From the NCBI RefSeq assembly GCF_001298715.1, contig NZ_CDSC02000077.1, positions 1 to 5,382 on the forward strand: a stretch of DNA of 5,382 nt, given 5' to 3'. The DNA comes from Bathymodiolus azoricus thioautotrophic gill symbiont (lineage in GTDB: Bacteria; Pseudomonadota; Gammaproteobacteria; PS1; Pseudothioglobaceae). A program made the position numbers and the translations under genes. The notes under the pieces were generated by a model. The model was not told where the DNA came from. It made no database searches and was given only the letters and a program-made list of their open reading frames with translations. Numbering within the stretch: position 1 is the stretch's first letter; every line of letters begins with the position of its first letter. Below are positions 1 to 5,382 of the stretch, in pieces.

Positions 1-3000
1 TTAATAGTCCAGTGATAGGTGTCTATTAAATATTGTCTGGCAGTGGCATCAGTGTAGTTTGCGATACCCCAAGTAACATCGCTCTGGATAGCGCTCTCAC
101 CAGCAGTAGTATCAAGTTTTGCCCAACCACGCAAGGTGTTATCCATATTGTCTATAGTCATTGCACTGCCATTGAACATACGAGTTGCCCCTGTTAAACT
201 CGAAATATTCCAATGACCAATGTTTTGGTTAAAGGCTTCTGCATTTATAAACATCCAATCCATATTAGTCACCTTGCTAACTTCCCAATTACCAATGTTT
301 TGGTTAAAGATTTTGGTACTTCCAAACATCCAATCCATAGCAGTTACCTTGCTAACATCCCATTTACTAATGTCTTGGTTAAAGACATGTGTTTCATAAA
401 ACATCCAACTCATAGTGTCCACCTCGCTAACCTCCCAATTTCTAATGTCTTGGTTAAAGGCTTGTGCCCCAGAAAACATATGGTACATATTAGTCACCTT
501 GCTAATATCCCATTTACTAATGTCTTGGTTAAAGGCGTGTGTTTCAGAAAACATATAAGACATGTCAACCACTTTGCTAACATCCCAACTGCTAATATCT
601 TGGTTAAAGATGGTTGCACCTCTAAACATGCCAGTCATGTCGGTCACCTTGCTAACATTCCAATTGCTAATATCTTGGTTGAAGACGACTGCATCATTGA
701 ACATATCATACATATCAGTCACATTGCTAACATCCCAACTGCCAATATCTTGATTAAATACATGTGCCCTACAAAACATTGAACTCATAACAGTTACTGC
801 GCCAACATTCCAATTGCTAATATCTTGGTTAAAAGAAGTTGCTGCATCAAACATATGATGCATACTAGTCACCTTGCTAACATCCCAACTGCCAATATCT
901 TGGTTAAAGGAATTGGCATCAATAAACATCCATTCCATATTAGTCACCTTGCTAACATCCCAATTGCCAATATATTGGTTAAAGGCGTTTGCGTTAGAAA
1001 ACATATATTGCATATCAGTCACATCACTAACATCCCAATTGCCAATATATTGGTTAAAGACATTGGCATTAGAAAATGCTCTGTACATGCTATCTGCATG
1101 AGATACATCCCAATTGCTTAAATCAATATCAGAGTATTTGCCAATATCAATCCGATCGCCTAAAGTCCTAATTTTGGTTATATTTTTAGCGATGGCAGTA
1201 TTGGCATTACCAGCAATATTTGTAAAGGTGTTTGCTGCAACCGTAATAGCAACATTAGAATGTTCTCCACCTAGGCTTGGCGTTACTCTAATGGTGTATT
1301 GAGTCTCACTTACTTTAGTAAATGAGCCTGAATCAATAGTGCCATGTACAATACCAATATCATCTATGGTAAATGACCCGTCTCTAATGGATTCACTAAA
1401 ATTAAATGTGATTTCATTGCTGTTAATATAGGGACTACCACTGATTGTATTTTTGTCAACATATATACCACCACTGCCTGTAATCGCCAGAGTTGGTCCA
1501 GTGCTCTCAAGCACCAAGTTACCATTAGCAATCATATTGGTTAACAAATTGGCAGTATAAGCAATATTTTTTAAAATAATGGTTACCGAGCTACCAGATA
1601 CGCCAGTACCGTCATGGTCAATAGTCAGTTTAGTGTGAGTGCCATCAGCAGCAGCTGTGACAAAATCACTCAAATTAGAAGTAGCGCTATACCCTATCAA
1701 TAAGTCGCTAAGGTTAATGATGTCTGCGTTAGTGTTTGTTGTTGTATTACCTAGTGTAAAGTCAGTAATGGTATCATTGCCTGCGTTTTTAAAACCGTAA
1801 TCAAAGATGTCTCTACCACCTGCACCGGTTAAGGTGTCATTGCCCGCACCGCCAACTAAGATGTCATCTGTAGTGCCACCAGTCAGTGTGTCGTTACCAC
1901 CTAAGCCGTGTAGTGTGGTTTGTTTGGCAGTTGTGTTAAGTGTGTTAGCGTTATTATTGCCCTGTTTCGACCTTTCGCCATAAAAACCGCCATAACCATT
2001 ACCAACAACACTCCAGTGATAGGTGTCTATTAAATATTGTCTGGCAGTGGCATCGGTGTAGTTTACGATACCCCAATTAACATTGCTCTGAATGGCGGTC
2101 TCTCCTGCGGCAGTATCAAGCTTTGCCCAGCCACGCAAGGCGCTATCCATATTATCTATAGTCATTGAATTGGCTGCAAGCATACCCGATGCATCCGTTA
2201 AACTTGAAATATCCCAACTGCCAATATCTTGGTTAAAGTCATGTGCGTGAAAAAACATCGCTTGCATATTAGTCACTTTGCTAACATCCCAACCGCTAAT
2301 ATCTTGGTTAAAGTCAACAGCCTTCCAAAACATTCCATGCATATCAGTCACCTTACTAACATTCCAACTGCCAATGTCTTGGTTAAAGTTGTCTGTATGA
2401 TAAAACATCCCATGCATATCAGTCACCTCACCAACATCCCAACTGCCAATGTCTTGGTCAAAGGAGATTGCGCCTTTAAACATAGAAGACATATCAGTCA
2501 CCTTACTAACATCCCAACTGCCAATCTCTTGGCTAAAATTAAGTGCATTAACAAATGCTTTGTTTGCATTGCTTACATGAGACACATCCCAATGGGTTAA
2601 ATCAACATCAGAGACTCTAACATCAATATCAATCAGATCTTTTAAAGTGTTAATTTGGGTTATGTTTTTAGTGATGGCAACATTAGCATTGCCAGCAATA
2701 TCTGTAAAGGCGTTTGCTGCAACCGTAATAGCAACATTAGAATGCTTTCCACCTAAGTTTGGCGTTACTATAATCGTGTATTGAGTCTCACTTACTTTAG
2801 TAAATGAATCTGAATGAATCGTGCCATTAACAATACCAATATCATCCACGGTAAACGACCCATCTTTAATGGCTTTACTAAAATTAAATGTGATTGTATT
2901 GGCAGCAGTATTTTTGCCACCACTACCTATGATCGTCAGGGTTGGACTCGTATCAAGCACTAAGTTGCCATTAGCAATCAAACCAGTCAACAAATCAGTT

Positions 3001-5382
3001 CTATAGGCAACATTTTTTAAAGTAACGGTTACTAGGTTATTAAGTGCTCCAGTGCCATCATGGTCAATAATTAGTTTAGTGTTAGCACCTTCGTCAACAA
3101 CTGTTATAAAATCACTTAGATTAGAATTGGAATCATATCCTATCAACAAGTCGCTAAGGTTAATGATGTCTGCGTTCGTGTTTATACTTGTATTGCCTAA
3201 CGTGAAGTCAGTAATAGTGTCATTGCCTGCGTTTTTAAAACCGTAATCAAAGATATCTCTACCACCTGCACCAGTTAAGGTGTCATTGCCCGCACCGCCA
3301 ACTAAGATGTCATCTGTAGTGCCACCAGTCAGCGTATCATTACCACCTAAGCCGTGCAGTATGGTTTGTTTGGCAGTTGTGTTAAGTGTGTTAGCGTGAT
3401 TATTGCCCTGTATCGTCTTGCTGCCATCAAAACTGCCGCCACTAATAGTCCAGTGATAGGTGTCTATTAAATATTGTCTGGCGGTGGCATCGGTGTAGTT
3501 TGCGATACTCCAGCCAACATCATTTTGGATAGCACTCTCACCAGCAGCACTATCAAGCTTTGCCCAGCCACGCAAAGTGCTGTCCATATTATTTAGAGTC
3601 ATTGAAGTGTCTTTAAACATATGTATTGCATTTGTTAAACTTGAAATATCCCAATTGCCAATGTCTTGGTTAAAGGCTTTGGTATTCCAAAACATCCATA
3701 CCATAGTAGTCACCTTACTAACATCCCAATTACCAATATCTTGGTTAAAGGCGTTTGCGTCAAAAAGCATATAAGACATATTAGTCACTTTACTAACATC
3801 CCAACTGCCAATGTTTTGATTAAAGATGGTTGCGGCATGAAGCATATAAGTCATATTAGTTACTTTACTAACATCCCAGTCACCAATGTTTTGATTAAAG
3901 GCTTTTGCACTAAGAAACATATGATTCATATTAGTCACTTTACTGACATCCCAACTACCAATGTCTTGGTTGAAGGCAGTTGCATTAAAAAATGCTCGGC
4001 TTGCATCAGTTACATGAGACACATCCCAATGGGTTAAATCAACATCAGAGCCTTTACCATCAATATCAACGGACTCTTTTAAATTTTTAATTTTGGTTAT
4101 ATTTTTAGTGATGGCAGTATTAGCATTGCCAGCAATATCTGTAAAGCTGTTTGCTGCAACCGTAATACCGACATTAGAATGCTTTCCACCTAGGTTTGGA
4201 GTTACTATAATGATATATTCAGTTGCATTTACTTGGGTAAATGAACGTGGATGTATAGTGCCATTTGTAATGCTAATATCATCCATGGTAAACGACCCGC
4301 CTCTAATGGCTTCACTAAACCTAAACATGATTGTATTGGCAGTAGTATCTGCACCACCACTGCCTAGAATCATCAAGGTTGGTCCAGTGCTCTCAAGCAC
4401 CAAGTTACCATTAGCAATCATATTGGTTAACAAATTGGCAGTATAAGCAATATTTTTTAAAATAATGGTTACCGAGCTACCAGATACGCCAGTACCGTCA
4501 TGGTCAATAGTCAGTTTAGTGTGAGCACCATCAGCAGCAGCTGTGACAAAATCACTCAAATTAGAAGTAGCGCTATACCCTATCAATAAGTCGCTAAGGT
4601 TAATGATGTCTGCGTTAGATCTTGTTGCTGTATTGCCTAGTGTGAAGTCAGTAATGGTATCATTGCCTGCGTTTTTAAAACCGTAATCAAAGATGTCTCT
4701 ACCACCTGCACCAGTTAAGGTGTCATTGCCTGCACCACCGATTAAGATGTCATTTGTGGTACCGCCAGTCAGTGTGTCGTTACCACCTAAGCCGTGTAGT
4801 GTAGTTTTTGTGGCAGTTGTGTTAAGTGTGTTAGCGTTATTATTGCCCTGTATCGTCTTGCTGCCATCAAAATTGCCAGCATTAATAGTCCAGTGATAGG
4901 TGTCTATTAAATATTGTCTGGCGGTGGCATCGGTGTAGTTTGCGATACTCCAAGCAACATTACTCTGGATAGTGCTCTCACCAGCAGCGGTATCAAGCTT
5001 TGCCCAGCCACGCAAAGTGCTATCCATATTATTTAGAGTCATTGCACTGCCATTAAACATACCCGTTGCATTTTTTAAACTCGAAATATCCCAACTGCCA
5101 ATATCTTGGTTAAAGGCACTTGCGCTATGAAACATCGCTTGCATATTCGTCACTTTGCTAACATCCCAACTACCAATATCTTGGTTAAAGACATTGGCGT
5201 CCCAAAACATTCCATGTGCATTAGTCACTTTACTAACATCCCAACTGCCAATATCTTGGTTAAAGGCAGTTGCTCTATAAAACATTCCAGATATGTCGTT
5301 CACCTTGCCAACATCCCAATTGCCAATGTCTTGGTTAAAGATGGTTGCGTTATAAAACATATAAGATATATCAGTTACCTTG
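1..5382 (-). CDS. Giant multidomain BspA-LRR / RTX / Ig-like repeat protein, partial at both ends
   Basis: A single reading frame is open across the entire window (plus-strand codon grid at multiples of 3, read on the minus strand); start and stop both lie outside. All four LRR blocks, three RTX blocks and three Ig-like domains fall in this one frame, so no frameshift is needed. The visible 1793 residues consist of a unit of about 480 residues repeated in tandem: 25-residue DUF285/BspA-type LRRs, a closing domain, RTX nonapeptides, a type I secretion target-like module and a bacterial Ig-like domain. By family knowledge, BspA LRR proteins are surface or secreted adhesins, and RTX proteins bind calcium and leave the cell through an ABC transporter/TolC channel. 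I infer a giant extracellular adhesin or host-interaction protein. Only one cysteine was found (codon 771-773, residue 1537), which is usual for RTX exoproteins. No signal peptide, transporter gene or transmembrane segment can be assessed here. The class is well supported; the ligand is unknown. Confidence 0.93.
3..161 (-). other. LRR-closing domain D at the window edge
   Basis: Residues 1741-1793, M-T-I-D-N-M-D-N-T-L-R-G-W to Y-H-W-T-I, 53 residues like the other copies. The last two bases of the window are the start of a further codon (A-A-n, so Asn or Lys). The frame therefore stays open, and by analogy a fourth RTX block should follow outside the window. This is an inference from the pattern of units A to C. 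Confidence 0.8.
162..1127 (-). repeat. LRR block D: expanded to twelve core repeats
   Basis: Residues 1419-1740 (322 residues against 147 in B and C). Core Q codons lie every 75 bp from 1050 down to 225 without a break. It opens with I-D-L-S-N-W-D-V-S-H-A-D-S-M-Y-R-A-F and closes with H-W-N-I-S-S-L-T-G-A-T-R-M-F. The two repeats nearest the N-terminus have F-N-Q-Y-I-G-N-W; those near 675 and 825 have D-I-S-N-W-N-V; those near 375 and 525 share E-T-H-x-F-N-Q-D-I-S-K-W-D. The only cysteine seen in the window's protein is here (M-F-C-R-A-H, codon 771-773). Confidence 0.93.
1170..1508 (-). other. Bacterial Ig-like domain C with an extended first loop
   Basis: Residues 1292-1404. The core is E-I-T-F-N-F-S-E-S-I-R-D-G-S-F-T-I-D-D-I-G-I-V, then V-S-E-T-Q-Y-T-I-R-V-T-P-S-L-G-G-E-H and A-A-N-T-F-T-N-I-A-G-N-A-N-T-A. 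Compared with domains A and B it carries about 11 extra residues after G-S-G-G (around I-Y-V-D-K-N-T-I-S-G-S-P-Y-I-N-S-N). This accounts for much of the non-LRR length difference of this unit. Confidence 0.82.
1492..1732 (-). repeat. Near-identical 241-bp direct repeat, copy in unit C
   Basis: Aligned by eye to 4378-4618 at a constant offset of 2886 bp, this segment has only two mismatches (1640 and 1641). Similarity drops sharply on both sides. It encodes the distal two thirds of the secretion-like module and the start of the Ig linker. The matching segment of the intervening unit B has dozens of differences and a one-codon deletion. Confidence 0.88.
1509..1793 (-). other. Type I secretion target-like module C
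   Basis: Residues 1197-1291, 95 residues. From S-A-T-S-N-L-S-D-F-V to the final N-G-N-L-V-L it is the same as copy A except for one residue (A-D-G-T-H against A-D-G-A-H). It is followed by E-S-T-G-P-T-L and an Ig-like domain, not by the end of the protein. The near-identity with A extends to the DNA (see the 241-bp repeat pair). Confidence 0.78.
1794..1907 (-). repeat. RTX nonapeptide cluster C (four repeats)
   Basis: Residues 1159-1196. It reads GLGGNDTLT, GGTTDDILV, GGAGNDTLT, GAGGRDIFD, then Y-G; the protein sequence equals cluster B. It is preceded by G-N-N-N-A-N-T-L-N-T-T-A-K-Q-T-T-L-H. The expected fold is a short calcium-binding beta-roll, as in the RTX family. Confidence 0.88.
2007..2165 (-). 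other. LRR-closing domain C with a variant exit linker
   Basis: Residues 1073-1125, 53 residues, M-T-I-D-N-M-D-S-A-L-R-G-W to Y-H-W-S-V. The exit differs from A and B: W-S-V-V-G-N-G-Y-G-G-F-Y-G-E-R-S-K-Q replaces W-T-I-x-x-G-x-F-D-G-S-K-T-I-Q before the shared G-N-N-N/H-A-N-T-L-N. The linker is a glycine/tyrosine-rich replacement, two codons longer, which explains the 1446-bp rather than 1440-bp spacing here. Confidence 0.78.
2166..2606 (-). repeat. LRR block C: five core 25-residue repeats with end repeats
   Basis: Residues 926-1072, the same length as block B (147 residues). Core Q codons are at 2529, 2454, 2379, 2304 and 2229. The first core is degenerate (L-N-F-S-Q-E-I-G-S-W) and the second is S-F-D-Q-D-I; the others keep F-N-Q-D-I. 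It opens with V-D-L-T-H-W-D-V-S-H-V-S-N-A-N-K-A-F and closes with W-D-I-S-S-L-T-D-A-S-G-M-L. Confidence 0.92.
2652..2954 (-). other. Bacterial Ig-like domain B
   Basis: Residues 810-910. Elements are T-I-T-F-N-F-S-K-A-I-K-D-G-S-F-T-V-D-D-I-G-I-V-N-G-T-I, then S-F-T-K-V-S-E-T-Q-Y, V-T-P-N-L-G-G-K-H-S-N-V, A-A-N-A-F-T-D-I-A-G-N-A-N-V-A. It leads through a short linker (D-L-I-D-I-D-V-R-V-S-D) into LRR block C. Its S-E-T-Q-Y-T-I segment is shared with domain C, while domain A has N-A-T-E-Y-I-I. Confidence 0.82.
2955..3239 (-). other. Type I secretion target-like module B, the divergent copy
   Basis: Residues 715-809, 95 residues, same layout as copies A and C. The first third is nearly identical to them. 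From Y-D-S-N-S-N onward it diverges: F-I-T-V-V-D-E-G-A-N-T-K-L-I-I-D-H-D-G, then A-L-N-N-L-V-T-V-T-L-K-N-V-A-Y-R-T-D-L-L-T-G-L. The ending I-A-N-G-N-L-V-L is kept. The following linker is D-T-S-P-T-L, one residue shorter than E-S-T-G-P-T-L in A and C. Confidence 0.78.
3240..3353 (-). repeat. RTX nonapeptide cluster B (four repeats)
   Basis: Residues 677-714. It reads GLGGNDTLT, GGTTDDILV, GGAGNDTLT, GAGGRDIFD, then Y-G. It is identical in protein to cluster C and differs from cluster A in the second repeat (D-D-I-L-V against N-D-I-L-I). Confidence 0.88.
3444..3602 (-). other. LRR-closing domain B
   Basis: Residues 594-646, 53 residues, M-T-L-N-N-M-D-S to Y-H-W-T-I. It differs from copy A at only a few residues (for example D-S-A-A-G-E-S-A-I-Q-N-D-V-G). 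It continues into S-G-G-S-F-D-G-S-K-T-I-Q, the counterpart of N-A-G-N-F-D-G-S-K-T-I-Q in unit A, so A and B share this junction while C does not. Confidence 0.8.
3603..4043 (-). repeat. LRR block B: five core 25-residue repeats with end repeats
   Basis: Residues 447-593. Core Q codons are at 3966, 3891, 3816, 3741 and 3666, exactly 75 bp apart. The block opens with a variant repeat (V-D-L-T-H-W-D-V-S-H-V-T-D-A-S-R-A-F) that lacks the F-N-Q-D core, and closes with W-D-I-S-S-L-T-N-A. The same opening repeat starts block C and, in altered form, block D, so it looks like a dedicated N-terminal cap. The positions after M-F/M-L differ in each repeat (L-S, H-A, F-D, W-N). Confidence 0.92.
4089..4394 (-). 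other. Bacterial Ig-like domain A
   Basis: Residues 330-431. Key elements are S-T-G-P-T-L, then T-I-M-F-R-F-S-E-A-I, S-F-T-M-D-D-I-S-I-T-N-G-T-I, S-F-T-Q-V-N-A-T-E-Y, V-T-P-N-L-G-G, I-T-V-A-A-N and F-T-D-I-A-G-N-A-N-T-A. The pattern 'F-S-E-x-I ... F-T-x-D-D-I-x-x-x-N-G-x-I ... D-x-A-G-N-x-N' is typical of Big-type Ig-like domains repeated in large bacterial adhesins. It acts as a beta-sandwich spacer between the secretion-like module and the next LRR block. About 15 residues of linker (L-K-E-S-V-D-I-D-G-K-G-S-D) follow. Confidence 0.82.
4378..4618 (-). repeat. Near-identical 241-bp direct repeat, copy in unit A
   Basis: Partner of 1492-1732; the two mismatches are at 4526 and 4527. The offset of 2886 bp is 962 codons, so exchange between the two copies would keep the reading frame. 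Confidence 0.88.
4395..4679 (-). other. Type I secretion target-like module A (VCA0849 type)
   Basis: Residues 235-329, 95 residues. It starts F-K-N-A-G-N-D-T-I-T-D-F and continues with A-D-I-I-N-L-S-D-L-L-I-G-Y, N-L-S-D-F-V, T-K-L-T-I-D-H-D-G-T-G and a final L-L-T-N-M-I-A-N-G-N-L-V-L. This order (G-N-D-T-I-x-D-F, D-x-I-x-L-S-D-L-L, N-L-x-x-Y/F, L-x-I-D-x-D-G, L-L-A-N-G-x-L-V) is that of the C-terminal target domain of many type I secreted proteins. In those it normally ends the protein; here more than 1400 further residues follow. Assignment is by remembered family pattern, not by a profile search. Confidence 0.78.
4680..4793 (-). repeat. RTX nonapeptide cluster A (four repeats)
   Basis: Residues 197-234. 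The four nonapeptides are GLGGNDTLT, GGTTNDILI, GGAGNDTLT and GAGGRDIFD, followed by Y-G. The RTX consensus is G-G-x-G-x-D-x-U-x, where U is a large hydrophobic residue, and such repeats fold as a calcium-binding beta-roll. Repeats 1 and 3 fit best; repeat 2 lacks the second conserved glycine (T-T). A linker of about 30 residues (N-A-G-N-F-D-G-S-K ... H) joins it to the preceding closing domain. Four repeats make only a short beta-roll. Confidence 0.88.
4884..5042 (-). other. LRR-closing domain A (W-A-K-L-D ... Y-H-W-T-I)
   Basis: Residues 114-166, 53 residues. It begins M-T-L-N-N-M-D-S-T-L-R-G-W and ends A-R-Q-Y-L-I-D-T-Y-H-W-T-I. Many secreted BspA-LRR proteins have a comparable segment after the last repeat, with 'L-I-G-W' near the start and 'A-R-x-x-L-I-x-x-Y-x-W-T-I' at the end; from that I infer that it caps the solenoid. 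The length is 53 residues in all four copies seen here. Confidence 0.8.
5043..5381 (-). repeat. LRR block A: at least four 25-residue BspA/DUF285 repeats
   Basis: Residues 1-113, truncated by the window edge. Repeats are exactly 75 bp apart: the codon for Q of the F-N-Q-D-I core falls at 5331, 5256, 5181 and 5106. The repeat reads roughly M-F-x-x-A-x-x-F-N-Q-D-I-G-S/N-W-D-V-S-K-V-T-D/N-M. The last repeat changes to W-D-I-S-S-L-K-N-A before the closing domain. That change also marks the end of blocks B, C and D and looks like a specialised C-terminal repeat. Residues after M-F vary (Y-N, Y-R, W-D, H-S) while the framework stays fixed. Confidence 0.92.

Larger units (their letters stand above)
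1..5382 (-). repeat. Tandem array of ~1.44-kb coding units (A partial, B, C, D partial)
   Basis: The same ordered set of modules recurs. The codons for the end of the RTX block recur at 4681, 3241 and 1795, which is spacing of 1440 and 1446 bp (480 and 482 codons). The end of the LRR-closing domain recurs at 4890, 3450, 2013 and 9, which is spacing of 1440, 1437 and 2004 bp. Every spacing is divisible by three. The 2004-bp interval is longer mainly because the last LRR block has seven more 75-bp repeats (525 bp); the rest is small insertions, mostly in the Ig-like domain and a linker. Unit B is 4043-2607 and unit C is 2606-1128. Unit A enters from the right edge, and unit D leaves at the left edge, where the next RTX block would be expected. 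Confidence 0.93.

Noticed and set aside
213..782. 189-residue plus-strand open frame with repeats such as H-I-S-H-L-A-N-I-P, and similar frames at 825-1121, 2229-2600 and 3666-4037
   Set aside because: These are exact antisense readings, on the same codon grid, of the minus-strand LRR blocks. The LRR consensus contains no codon whose complement is a stop, so long periodic open frames arise automatically; the minus-strand reading matches a known family.
162..1127. CRISPR-like array because of regular 75-bp spacing
   Set aside because: Both the conserved and variable parts are in-frame coding sequence of 25-residue LRRs. There is no palindromic short repeat with unrelated spacers, and repeat conservation follows codons.
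1492..4618. Insertion sequence or other mobile element explaining the repeated 241-bp tract
   Set aside because: There are no terminal inverted repeats, no transposase frame and no target-site duplication. The tract is in-frame protein-coding sequence at the homologous place in each unit, so it is an internal gene repeat.
2821..4896. Hydrophobic-looking plus-strand open frames (for example 2821-3006, 3052-3246, 4093-4446, 4693-4896)
   Set aside because: They lie opposite the RTX, secretion-like and Ig-like modules in other frames. Their Val/Leu/Pro-rich composition comes from reading Asp/Asn/Gly/Thr codons backward, and they match no family I recognise.
1..5382. Promoters, terminators or ribosome binding sites within the AT-rich stretches
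   Set aside because: The whole window is continuous coding sequence on the minus strand. AT-rich runs such as those near 1565-1580 and 4450-4465 encode K-N-I and similar residues, and no hairpin followed by a T-run outside coding sequence was seen.

Overview
The whole 5382-base window lies inside one enormous protein-coding gene on the minus strand. I found no in-frame stop, frameshift or intergenic gap from one edge to the other. The reading frame runs from base 5381 down to base 3, giving 1793 complete codons. Both the start codon and the stop codon are outside the window. Residue numbers below count from the codon at 5379-5381.

The protein is a tandem array of a multidomain unit of about 480 residues (about 1.44 kb). 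In protein order each unit contains: (1) a block of 25-residue BspA-type leucine-rich repeats (DUF285 / 'bacterial surface protein 26-residue repeat' family, motif F-N-Q-D-I-G-S-W-D-V); (2) a 53-residue domain that closes the repeat block; (3) four RTX-type glycine/aspartate nonapeptides; (4) a 95-residue module resembling the C-terminal target domain of type I secretion substrates (VCA0849 type); (5) a bacterial Ig-like domain. The window holds the end of one unit (A, 5382-4044), two complete units (B, 4043-2607; C, 2606-1128) and the LRR block plus cap of a fourth (D, 1127-1). The LRR blocks have at least 4, then 5, 5 and 12 repeats.

The likely picture is a giant, secreted, calcium-binding adhesin or host-interaction protein exported by a type I (ABC transporter) system. 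The unusual point is that the secretion-type module, normally found once at the extreme C-terminus, is repeated internally in every unit. DNA similarity between copies is a patchwork: one 241-bp segment is almost identical in units A and C, but the intervening unit B is clearly different. This points to recombination or gene conversion within the array.

The organism is a bacterium with AT-rich DNA. RTX, Ig-like and BspA-LRR modules in one protein suggest a marine or host-associated Gram-negative, possibly gammaproteobacterial, but nothing in the window fixes the taxon. No promoter, ribosome binding site, terminator, RNA gene, mobile element or CRISPR array was seen. The long plus-strand open frames are mirror images of the LRR blocks and are not reported as genes.
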